Source: Bacteroidaceae bacterium
GTDB taxonomy: Bacteria > Bacteroidota > Bacteroidia > Bacteroidales > Bacteroidaceae
Assembly (NCBI GenBank): GCA_017517925.1
Contig: JAFWXS010000051.1
Span: 1 to 38,844, forward strand
Direction of reading: 5' to 3'
DNA length: 38,844 nucleotides
The notes below the pieces were generated by a model. That model was not told the origin of the DNA, did not search any database, and saw only the letters and a program-made list of their open reading frames with translations. The translations under genes were made by a program, and so were the position numbers. Positions 1-6,499 of the stretch are shown one piece after another; the stretch's first letter is position 1; each line of letters starts with the position of its first letter.

Positions 1-172
1 AAATGACAAAAAATAAGCTCCGCAAATTCTCCACGTCAGAAATATGTCTCAAAAATATGTGGAAATTTGGGAACCATCAAAAAGCAGCCTGAAAGTGTTA
101 AATTTTAGAATGTGTTGATAATTAAAGGTTTATGTTTGGTTGTTTCTGGTTAGTTTTGGTTGTTTAGGGCTT
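1..172. other. Intergenic, no gene seen
   Basis: AT-rich DNA with no supported ORF. The segment at about 131-166 is a T/G-rich tract repeating TTTGGTT/TTCTGGTT-like words. It may be the 3' flank of the short LRR ORF or an eroded remnant of a longer LRR gene. Confidence 0.5.
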
Positions 173-331
173 CTAAATACAATCTTCAAATGCACGTGTA
201 CCTATAGCCATAACACTATCAGGAATCACTATACTTTTTAGTTCCTTGCAATCCCGAAAAGCATAATCCTCAATGCATGTAGTTCCTTCCGGGATGATTC
301 CCACGCCGTCTTTAATTTCGTATTTTGCCAT
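173..331 (-). CDS. Short BspA-type leucine-rich-repeat protein (52 aa), possibly a truncated LRR gene
   Basis: A 52-residue ORF beginning MAKYEIKDGVGIIPEGTT and ending in RAFEDCI. It holds about two units of the BspA/LRR_5 pattern (CIEDYAFRDCKELKSIVIPDS followed by VMAIGTRAFEDC), in which 'I.DYAF..C..L.SI.IPDSV..IG..AF..C' is the family signature. Family members usually carry many units and are surface or secreted proteins; this one has no signal peptide and stops after the second unit. It starts at an ATG with an AT-rich leader at 332-378. It lies downstream of the nuclease-like gene in the same direction, 47 bp away, so it could be cotranscribed. It may be a genuine mini-LRR protein, a decayed gene, or a cassette for recombination with longer LRR genes; the sequence does not decide this. 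Confidence 0.6.
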   Translation of the reverse strand: MAKYEIKDGVGIIPEGTTCIEDYAFRDCKELKSIVIPDSVMAIGTRAFEDCI

Positions 332-378
332 GGTTTATATGGTTTTAATATTACACTATTTTATTATATAGATTTCCC

Positions 379-1755
379 TTACTGCATCTCCTTAATCCTT
401 CTGAAAAACTTCTCTTGCATCTCGTAGTAGAGGTAGTCGTTTACGTTGTCAAGAGAGTGGCGATACATGGCTTCGTAGAAGGCGACAAAGTTGGCATCAG
501 TGGCGAACACGTGCTTATGCTGCGTCAAGTAGTCATACACATGAGCATAAGTAATCACCTGGTATGTGCTGGCCATCTCCTGATCCTCTACCGTAGGTAT
601 GTTGTACTTCGGAGTGAGGATGACGAAATGACGCTGCTTGCCATAGTCCGACGACTCTCTCTTCGCGGCGAGCCAGTTGGCATAGTTGTAATATCTGCGC
701 AGCTGCTTGCCCTCGCCATCTTCTTCCACACTGTTGATGTCGGACTTGATATTGTTTTCGATGACCACCAAGCTATTGCTTGTGCGCACCATCAGGTCGA
801 TGCGGCCACCGCTGGGGTATTTGGTAGGATTAACCTTCGTATCTTCTATCTTGGATGCCTCCTCACGCGCTATCGTGTAGCTCTCGCCCAACTCAATGCC
901 GAAGCCTGCAAAGAAATCTCTCCACAAGCGACGATACTCGGGGCGCAGCATGAAGTAGGCAAGCGCATTGGAGAACTTGTTCTCGTCGTTCTGAATCTGA
1001 CAGATGTCGAACAAAGAGACCTTGCGCTGGCTTACCTCGCTCAGCTCCTCCTCGTCGACCTTATTGTTTGACTCCTCCCATAGGGAGTTGTCATCGACGA
1101 GCATGGTGCGAATCTTGAGATAGTCCTCACGTTTCTCTGTCACATTCTGCTTGGTCAGGTCACCGCTATATGTACCTTCGGGATAGACGTACTGCTTGAG
1201 CGATGCCTTTGCTTGTTGGTAGCCACCAAGAACGACTACGATATCTGATGCCTCGTGCACAGGATATGCCACGGGCTTATCGGAGTGGAAGCGGATAAAC
1301 AATCGTTTACCCTTTCTTGGGATATAGACCTTGTCAGCCTTATAGGTAATGAATACACTCTGTTGGCCTACCTCTCCGAAGATGTCGAAAATAGACACGC
1401 CACCATAGGTGATGCCACCCTCGTTCTTTACGAAGCGTTGCTGGTCGGCAAACACCTCTTTGTTTATGCCTTCGTACTTGTTTGCAAATTTACGACTAGC
1501 ATCAAAGACATCGTGAAGCCCCTTTGCCATACCGATGACCTCGACCTCGCCAATGCCATAATACTTGACAAAGAGCATATAGCCGATTTGGTCTTGGTGT
1601 GCCTTGACAAAATCGCCAGTCGAGTTAAGGTAGATATAGCTACCCCCATTATCCGCTTGGTATAGGTTGATTACCTCGTGTCCGAGATTGGACGCGAGAT
1701 AATTACCTACATACATGCGGTTGAGTACTATGCCTTGATTGTTAAGATTCGTCAT
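379..1755 (-). CDS. PD-(D/E)XK nuclease-superfamily protein with unknown N-terminal domain
   Basis: 458 aa, no signal peptide or membrane segment, so cytoplasmic. The C-terminal third (about 245-425) looks like the PDDEXK_4 type: helix with Glu258 in ENKFSNALAYFML, then GGRIDLMV with the metal-binding Asp320, then VVIENNIKS with Glu333, and Gln351 in QLRRYYNYA. The usual E-x-K lysine is Asn335 here; Lys337 is two residues further on. The N-terminal part (about 10-190) is beta-rich and contains YIYLNSTGDF and IGYMLFVKYYGIGEVEVIG; I do not recognise it. A DNA-reading module in front of a nuclease would fit a restriction or defence role, but this is inference. The 120-aa gene upstream is 44 bp away in the same orientation, so the two probably form an operon. 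Confidence 0.75.
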   Translation of the reverse strand: MTNLNNQGIVLNRMYVGNYLASNLGHEVINLYQADNGGSYIYLNSTGDFVKAHQDQIGYMLFVKYYGIGEVEVIGMAKGLHDVFDASRKFANKYEGINKEVFADQQRFVKNEGGITYGGVSIFDIFGEVGQQSVFITYKADKVYIPRKGKRLFIRFHSDKPVAYPVHEASDIVVVLGGYQQAKASLKQYVYPEGTYSGDLTKQNVTEKREDYLKIRTMLVDDNSLWEESNNKVDEEELSEVSQRKVSLFDICQIQNDENKFSNALAYFMLRPEYRRLWRDFFAGFGIELGESYTIAREEASKIEDTKVNPTKYPSGGRIDLMVRTSNSLVVIENNIKSDINSVEEDGEGKQLRRYYNYANWLAAKRESSDYGKQRHFVILTPKYNIPTVEDQEMASTYQVITYAHVYDYLTQHKHVFATDANFVAFYEAMYRHSLDNVNDYLYYEMQEKFFRRIKEMQ

Positions 1756-1799
1756 GGCTGGTACACTCTTTGTCAGTCTGCTTAGTTCCGGAAGTTACA

Positions 1800-2162
1800 T
1801 CAATACTCCCCACGAGCTGCCTGGCCCAGGGTGATCTCGTTGGGCACGAGCTTCTTGCCTTCAGCGTCCTTGATCTGTACGGTAACACCGAAGTTGGTAT
1901 CGAAGAGTTTCTCAGCATCGCCCACCTTCATGCTGGCCTTGATCTTGAGGCCATCGGCGGCAAGCTTCACATCCTTGGTGGTCTTCTTGTTGAGTGCAGC
2001 GAGGGTGAGCTCACCATCGGCAATCTGCACGCCCTTGTAGAATACGAGCGAGAGGTTAAAAGCCTTCTTGAAATCTGCTGAGATGGTCTTCAGTTTCTTC
2101 TGCGGAGCTATGGTAAATTCAGCATTCTTGAATTTATCCATGAAATTGTTTAAAAGTCCCAT
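1800..2162 (-). CDS. Conserved-looking 120-aa protein with an internal duplication, function unknown
   Basis: I do not recognise a named family. The protein has no signal peptide. It has an N-terminal amphipathic stretch (MGLLNNFMDKFKNAEF) and then two similar halves: residues about 25-57 (ISADFKKAFNLSLVFYKG, ADGELTLAAL) and about 78-116 (AEKLFDTNFGVTVQIKDAEG, VPNEITLGQAA). Each half has the pattern F-x-FxVxV-x-TLxxAA, suggesting a duplicated beta-beta-alpha unit. It is lysine-rich. It is the first gene of a probable operon with the nuclease-like protein and could be its partner or regulator, an inference from position only. The nearest promoter candidate is about 330 bp upstream. Confidence 0.7.
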   Translation of the reverse strand: MGLLNNFMDKFKNAEFTIAPQKKLKTISADFKKAFNLSLVFYKGVQIADGELTLAALNKKTTKDVKLAADGLKIKASMKVGDAEKLFDTNFGVTVQIKDAEGKKLVPNEITLGQAARGEY

Positions 2163-2491
2163 AGTAGGTCAGTCATTATGCCTGCAAGTCTCCCGAAATC
2201 AGCATTAGTAAATTTTGTGCTTGATTAGTATATACAAGAAAAGCGTAGAGACTTGTCGCGCTCATCATGTTACTGGCATCGCCAAACGCCATCGTAGAAA
2301 TGAACTGAGAAACAAATACCCCACGCTGTCGTATATACCTTGTGAGGTACAGCATGGGCTGTACGCGGTAATACACTAACAGAATGAGCGTTGCATTGTC
2401 CTCATCCCTCTACTAAAATTTGGCGATTTCGTAACATGGGATAAAGCAAGAAACGCATTCTTGGCCCAAGGATTTCTCCCCTCAGGTTTTG

Positions 2492-2539
2492 CAAAATTAG
2501 AGCAAACCGAACGAAATATCAAATATATTTGAATATTTC
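2492..2539 (-). promoter_or_regulatory. Promoter with AAATATTCAA/TTGATATTT inverted repeat (single copy of the cassette)
   Basis: Read on the minus strand, an inverted repeat (AAATATTCAAA, TATA, TTTGATATTT) is followed by CGTTCGGTTT and a -7 box TAATTTTG at 2492-2499. The order and spacing match the tandem cassettes at 9847-9988 and 33103-33247, with 2 bp fewer in the spacer. The central CAAATATATTTG (2520-2531) is itself palindromic and contains TATATTTG in both directions, so a second -7 box is possible. Confidence 0.6.
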
Positions 2540-2748
2540 TGAGGTGCCGCCTAATTAAAAGATGTGCGCAACACAGATTAAAGATAGTCTGTCTAATTTT
2601 AGATTGCAAAACGAGTTATTCCCTCAGGGAACACTGCATTTGCAACCGAGTTGCGCCCCTCGCAGCCCGTAGGCAAGAACAAAGCGAACGCTCATCTGGG
2701 TATTTGTTTCTCATCATTAGGATAGCGATGACTTTGCAATACGTACAA

Positions 2749-2778
2749 AGGAGTGGCGATGAGTCCATCGCCACTCCT
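2749..2778 (-). terminator. Hairpin terminator of the WG-repeat lipoprotein gene
   Basis: Perfect 13-bp stem, AGGAGTGGCGATG paired with its complement around a 4-nt loop. It lies 21 bp past the stop codon at 2800; the minus strand continues TTTG after the stem. Confidence 0.75.
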
Positions 2779-2799
2779 ATAACAGCAACAGCGACTTAG

Positions 2800-4107
2800 T
2801 TAAAATGCATCTATAAGATTATATAGGTAATCCTCTAAACTTTCCGCAACGTCTTCGTCATAGGTCTCTTCGGCTATTTCAATGATATTGTCGATTTGCT
2901 CCTCCAAGTTATCTACGAGGTCGTCATTGTCTGCCAATGCCGCTTGAATATAGGCATCGACCAATTTGTCAACCTTTAATGCAGAGACAATCTCGGCGAG
3001 TTCTTCAGGAATATTGTTTTTCAGTCCTTGTATCTCGGCTTGGTTAATAGCCTTTTTGACGGCATAATAGAATAAATCCTCAATATCTTTATATTCTTCG
3101 ATATAGGTATCTTCATCTATAGTGCCAACAACCTTTCCTTTTTTATCAATGAAATTGAAGACACACTCATCCCCTTCTATGCTTACAGTCAAAGCCTTGC
3201 CTTCGTTGAAGGTGTCAGCCGCAGGATACTCAAGTGGAAGGGCGATTTCGAATTTGGTGTTATAGTATCCAAACTTACCGGTTTTCATGTCGCATACGAG
3301 AAGAAGTCCGTCATGATATGAACCTCCAGGTATGATGTTTTTGTCAAATGTATACAACTCCTCACCCGTCTTGTTGATGACCTTGATTTTCTCATCCTTC
3401 TCTACAATGGCCAAGCCTTCGCTGAATGGCAGCGCATCGTCATACTTTGCAGCTGTAAGCAATTCGCCCTTTGCGTTGATATAGCCATAGCCATTTTTTG
3501 TTCTAACGGCAGCCATGCCTTCATGGAAATCATCTGCATCAGAGTACATCAGAGGAATAACTTCTTCTCCTTTTGTATTGATGTATCCATACTTATAATT
3601 CCAGCCATCTTCAGTGCCGACGAAGGCCAAGCCCTCACTGAACGTTGAGGCTGCTGCATCGTACTTGGTGGGGATGACTTCCTTTCCTGCCTTGTCCACA
3701 AAACCATACTTGCCATCAACCTTAATTCTGGCTAAGCCTGAACAATAGTTCTTCATGTCATCATATTTGAAAGTCACCATGAGTTCTCCTTTAGTGTTGT
3801 AGGCGCCGTATTGTCCCTCTTTATCTTGTACAACAATCATGCCTTCAACTACTCCACCCAACTCGTGCTTGTCGGCAGGGATAATCTCTTCACCCTTTGC
3901 ATTAATGGCTCCTTTCTGGTTCCATCCATTGCTAACAAGGCTAACGCCGTCTACGAAATTCCCGACAGACTCGTACTTGTTTACAACCTGTGCGTAGACT
4001 TTCTTCTTGAGAACCTTTTCTGCGGGTCCTGTTTTGGAACCGCCACATGAAACTAAGGTTACCAATGTTACCAACGCCACGGATAAAAGTGACACACTTT
4101 TTTTCAT
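2800..4107 (-). CDS. WG-repeat lipoprotein with acidic helical C-terminus
   Basis: 435 aa. The N-terminus MKKSVSLLSV...LVSCGGS is a lipoprotein signal with the lipobox cysteine at residue 21, so the mature protein is anchored in an outer or inner membrane leaflet. Residues about 45-335 hold roughly eight WG-type repeats of the form 'F.EGLA.V...GKYGYIN.KGEEVIP.KYDDA', a fold associated with extracytoplasmic interaction scaffolds of unknown ligand. Residues about 340-435 are helical and strongly acidic (for example NDDLVDNLEEQIDNIIEIAEE). A -7 box lies at 4192-4199 and a hairpin terminator at 2749-2778, so it looks monocistronic. It is divergent from the beta-flower-like gene. The biological role is unknown. 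Confidence 0.85.
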   Translation of the reverse strand: MKKSVSLLSVALVTLVTLVSCGGSKTGPAEKVLKKKVYAQVVNKYESVGNFVDGVSLVSNGWNQKGAINAKGEEIIPADKHELGGVVEGMIVVQDKEGQYGAYNTKGELMVTFKYDDMKNYCSGLARIKVDGKYGFVDKAGKEVIPTKYDAAASTFSEGLAFVGTEDGWNYKYGYINTKGEEVIPLMYSDADDFHEGMAAVRTKNGYGYINAKGELLTAAKYDDALPFSEGLAIVEKDEKIKVINKTGEELYTFDKNIIPGGSYHDGLLLVCDMKTGKFGYYNTKFEIALPLEYPAADTFNEGKALTVSIEGDECVFNFIDKKGKVVGTIDEDTYIEEYKDIEDLFYYAVKKAINQAEIQGLKNNIPEELAEIVSALKVDKLVDAYIQAALADNDDLVDNLEEQIDNIIEIAEETYDEDVAESLEDYLYNLIDAF

Positions 4108-4191
4108 AATATAATACTGTTTATAACTTTTTTCGCCTACTCTTTATAGGATTTTCGGCATACTCCCAGTCTTTTGTTTGTGTTTGTGTTG

Positions 4192-4199
4192 CAAAGGTA
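4192..4199 (-). promoter_or_regulatory. -7 box of the WG-repeat lipoprotein gene
   Basis: TACCTTTG on the minus strand matches the Bacteroidetes -7 consensus TAnnTTTG exactly. It would give a leader of about 80 nt before the ATG at 4107. No clear -33 TTG is seen at the usual distance. Confidence 0.6.
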
Positions 4200-4290
4200 T
4201 GAAACAAGTCGACAGGTTGGAGATGTCTTTTTTTGTCTTTTTCAAGATGACTGAACGAAGGAGAGAAACATCATCATTGTGCGACATCTT

Positions 4291-4313
4291 TCAAAAAAAA
4301 TGATTACATTCGC
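4291..4313 (+). promoter_or_regulatory. Promoter of the beta-flower-like gene (A-tract plus TGATTACATTCGC)
   Basis: An A-tract runs into TGATTACATTCGC; TACATTCG at 4305-4312 is a near match to TAnnTTTG, 27 bp before the ATG. Almost the same block (TCGAAAAAA then TGATTACTTTCGC) lies at 6471-6492 in front of the HTH-like gene. Confidence 0.5.
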
Positions 4314-4339
4314 AGCAGATAAGAAAAAGTAACTATACT

Positions 4340-4747
4340 ATGGCAAGCATTCATATTCATTCGGGCCGCTACGACAATACTTCGGATATCACCACCACAT
4401 GGGATGGCAAGCACCTCTATCGAGGCCGCTACACCAATACGTCGGACATCCTATACACTTGGGATGGCAAGCACCTTTATCGAGGGCGTTACACGAACAC
4501 TTCAGATATATTGTATACCTATGACGGCAAGCACGTCTACAGAGGTCGCTATACTAATACATCGGACATCCTCTACACATGGGATGGAAAGCATGTATAC
4601 AAGGGACGCTACGACAATACATCGGATATCATCTATACCTTTGATGGGAAGCACCTCTACAGAGGTCGCTACACCAACACGTCGGACATCTTGTTTACTG
4701 TCGATAGCTTGGTGCCCATCATCGTGCTGCTTGCTGCAACGCTTTAG
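4340..4747 (+). CDS. Six-repeat beta-flower-like protein with hydrophobic C-terminal tail
   Basis: 135 aa, no signal peptide. After MASIHIHS, residues 9-123 are five complete 20-residue units and a partial sixth, each of the form GRY(T/D)NTSDI(L/I)YT(W/Y/F)DGKH(L/V)YR. The last unit breaks off after FTVD into the hydrophobic tail LVPIIVLLAATL. The pattern of short aromatic/Gly-Lys repeats plus a hydrophobic tail resembles the recently described beta-flower fold (Pfam '4-fold beta-flower'; from memory, no search done). Those proteins have no established function. The units differ at many third codon positions while the protein is almost unchanged, indicating old repeats under selection. A promoter with TACATTCG lies 27 bp upstream. 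The gene stands alone, divergent from the WG-repeat lipoprotein. Confidence 0.75.
   Translation: MASIHIHSGRYDNTSDITTTWDGKHLYRGRYTNTSDILYTWDGKHLYRGRYTNTSDILYTYDGKHVYRGRYTNTSDILYTWDGKHVYKGRYDNTSDIIYTFDGKHLYRGRYTNTSDILFTVDSLVPIIVLLAATL
4364..4723 (+). repeat. Six tandem 60-bp coding repeats
   Basis: Units start at 4364, 4424, 4484, 4544, 4604 and 4664, exactly 60 bp apart, each beginning with a GRY codon triplet. The sixth unit diverges after about 40 bp. Differences between units are mostly synonymous. Confidence 0.9.
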
Positions 4748-4796
4748 ACTGACTATCCTAAATTGACGAAGAACCCTATGGTCTTTGCATTTCATC

Positions 4797-5152
4797 TGCC
4801 ACCGTCCGCCAGCATACCACAACATGATGATTATCTAACATATAGTGGCGGACATTGCGTACAATTCTACCTGTCTGCCAGTGTCGGCCAACCACTCATT
4901 GCCAGTCACAGGTGCAGACGCGTAGAAGATTCATCCGCAGGAAAAACATCCTACAAAGTTATTTACCGCTGCGCAGCGGTAAATAAAAAACGTATATTCA
5001 GACGGGAAAAACTCTTTGCAAATATGTAGGGTAGGTTCTATAAATTCTCACAGAAATTATCCCTCATAAGTTTGGTTAGCGATAAAAACCAAACCGATGC
5101 ATAATGGCGGACACTGGCGCACATGGATTCCTGTACTCAGTATCCGCCACTA
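4797..5152. repeat. REP-like cluster: five alternating copies of TGGCGGACAyTGg
   Basis: Copies at 4797-4813 (minus, TGCTGGCGGACGGTGG), 4844-4859 (plus, AGTGGCGGACATTGCG), 4875-4892 (minus, TTGGCCGACACTGGCAG), 5101-5119 (plus, AATGGCGGACACTGGCG) and 5135-5152 (minus, TAGTGGCGGATACTGAG). Orientation alternates strictly, so neighbouring copies can pair into hairpins. This resembles repetitive extragenic palindrome clusters. Confidence 0.6.
4959..4986. repeat. 28-bp perfect palindrome
   Basis: The half-site TTATTTACCGCTGC is followed directly by its exact reverse complement, with no loop. It sits in the middle of the REP-like cluster. An A-run follows on the plus strand, which is a T-run preceding it on the minus strand, so it is not a canonical terminator for either direction. 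Confidence 0.85.
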
Positions 5153-5296
5153 AGCATCACAATAACAGCAAGTTGTAGCCTGTCGGCTGATGGTGGCAGA
5201 TAAAAACGGGAACAATAAGAAAGGCTTTGGATGACATAGTGATAGTCATCATATCGTACCCTCAGGAAATTTGCTATATGCTAAAAAACAAGTTTC

Positions 5297-6436
5297 TCAC
5301 CAATCAAACTGCGCCTTCATCCACCGTTCGGAGGCTTTGACCAATTGAGTTTGATAGGTGGCGTATAGGTGGTTGCTGTAGCTCTCCAGTTGACTCTGCG
5401 TGGTCTTGTCGGTAACCGACGAGAGAGCCTCGGCCTTGATATCGCCTGTACGCTGATAGAAACGACTGATCATCAGCATCGCCTCGCTGTAGGGTTCGGC
5501 AGCAGTGGGGACGATGGAGCGGATGGAATCGAGCGTCAATAGGTACGCCTGCTCATACCCCTTGTCGATCGCTTGGAACAATGAGTCGACCACCTGCTGC
5601 TCTCGCTTGATGGCTTGCATGTATTGCAAGCGTTGCTGGCGTTCGCCCATATACAATAAGGTGGGCAGAAGGATTAGGACTGCAACGGCCAGTGCCCCGA
5701 CCAGCTGGAGAGGGAGCCGACGATATCTCCATGCACGTGCCAGACTGTCCACATCGGCATAGCGACGCTCACACTTGGGGTGTGTACAACGCCCTGCGAT
5801 ACGCTTGTAGCGACCAGGGAACAGCTGCTGCATGATGTGCCCCAGTGAGTAGATGTCGCTACGGGTATCTATGCCATGGGCTTGCGCCGCGAGTTCGGGC
5901 GAGGCATAGCCTCGTGTGCCGCCCAGAGCGCGGAGCCTGTCGTGGCTGTCGTCATCGGAGAAGCCGAAGTCGATGAGGCGCACGTCATGGTCGGTGCGGG
6001 TGATGAGTATATTGTCGGGCTTGAGGTCATTGTGCAGCACACCGGCCTTGTGGAGATAGGCGGTGGCCGAGAGCAGCTGCTCGAACACACGCTGGCGGGC
6101 TGCCTTATTGGGGCGACTGGCAAGGTACTCGGTCAAGGTGCATCCATCGACATACTCCATGATGATGGCCGGGCCCACGGGAGTGGTTGCCTCGTAGGTG
6201 TAGACGTGGATGACGTGGGGATGCGATAGCCTCAAGGTGAGTTCATACTCGCGTTGGAGCAGTTCGAGGCTACGCGCATCGTCACTCATCGTGGTCTTGG
6301 CCATGAAGAGTCGGCCTGCCCGACGCATACGGTAAAGCCGTGCATGGGAGGTAGTGGCCATGAGTTCGACATCGGTGTACCGACCGCTATAGTCTAACTC
6401 CGCGCTGATGGGACGAAAACTCTCACTCTCAATCAT
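5297..6436 (-). CDS. Membrane-anchored Hanks-type Ser/Thr protein kinase
   Basis: 379 aa from the ATG at 6436; an open frame extends to 6634, but it would run through the divergent promoter and into the neighbouring gene. Kinase domain about 18-235: ATP-binding Lys47 (LFMAK), helix-C Glu in QREYE, catalytic loop H135-N-D137-LKPDN, DFG at D156, and SPE at 180-181. HND replaces HRD, so this is a non-RD kinase. The glycine-rich loop is poor. A Cys pair lies at about 217/222 (CTHPKC). One membrane helix at about 241-263 is followed by a roughly 115-residue helical segment, probably outside the cytoplasm and a sensor. The gene is divergent from the HTH-like gene across a short promoter region, which suggests linked regulation. 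Confidence 0.88.
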   Translation of the reverse strand: MIESESFRPISAELDYSGRYTDVELMATTSHARLYRMRRAGRLFMAKTTMSDDARSLELLQREYELTLRLSHPHVIHVYTYEATTPVGPAIIMEYVDGCTLTEYLASRPNKAARQRVFEQLLSATAYLHKAGVLHNDLKPDNILITRTDHDVRLIDFGFSDDDSHDRLRALGGTRGYASPELAAQAHGIDTRSDIYSLGHIMQQLFPGRYKRIAGRCTHPKCERRYADVDSLARAWRYRRLPLQLVGALAVAVLILLPTLLYMGERQQRLQYMQAIKREQQVVDSLFQAIDKGYEQAYLLTLDSIRSIVPTAAEPYSEAMLMISRFYQRTGDIKAEALSSVTDKTTQSQLESYSNHLYATYQTQLVKASERWMKAQFDW

Positions 6437-6452
6437 AGGTGTATTTTCGCAG

Positions 6453-6491
6453 CGAAGATACGGCATTTTTTCGAAAAAATGATTACTTTCG
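6453..6491. promoter_or_regulatory. Divergent promoter region with 18-bp palindrome
   Basis: Minus-strand -7 box TATCTTCG at 6453-6460 (kinase ATG 17 bp away) and plus-strand -7 box TACTTTCG at 6484-6491. Between them, 6464-6481 is a perfect palindrome made of CATTTTTTC and its complement GAAAAAATG, a candidate shared operator. Confidence 0.6.
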
Positions 6492-6499
6492 CGTCCATT

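Larger units (their letters stand above)
2163..2799. other. 637-bp region without a convincing gene; candidate leader or small RNA on the minus strand
   Basis: Two short minus-strand ORFs (66 and 77 aa) are present but have no recognisable domain and no good start context. The minus strand carries a promoter-like site at 2492-2539, so about 330 nt would be transcribed before the 120-aa gene at 2162. Inside that stretch, 2347-2364 is a perfect 7-bp stem (GTACAGC/GCTGTAC) with a 4-nt loop. The 2600-2740 part shows nothing I can name. A terminator hairpin for the lipoprotein gene closes the region at 2749-2778. Confidence 0.5.
4748..5296. other. 549-bp non-coding region with inverted-repeat cluster
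   Basis: No supported gene: an 88-aa ORF on the plus strand has no domain, and the DNA under it is made of short inverted repeats. The stretch 4987-5095 and the part after 5160 show nothing recognisable. Confidence 0.6.

Noticed and set aside
2376-2609. 77-aa minus-strand ORF in the gene-poor region
   Set aside because: It runs through the promoter-like site at 2492-2539 and shows no domain or conserved-looking pattern.
4364-4723. The 60-bp repeats as a CRISPR array
   Set aside because: There are no spacers; repeats are contiguous, coding and differ mostly at synonymous positions.
4959-4986. The 28-bp palindrome as a transcription terminator
   Set aside because: No loop, no T-run after it in either direction, and no gene end close by; a repeat element fits better.
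4763-5029. 88-aa plus-strand ORF after the beta-flower-like gene
   Set aside because: Its DNA consists of the alternating inverted repeats and the 28-bp palindrome, so the open frame is probably accidental.
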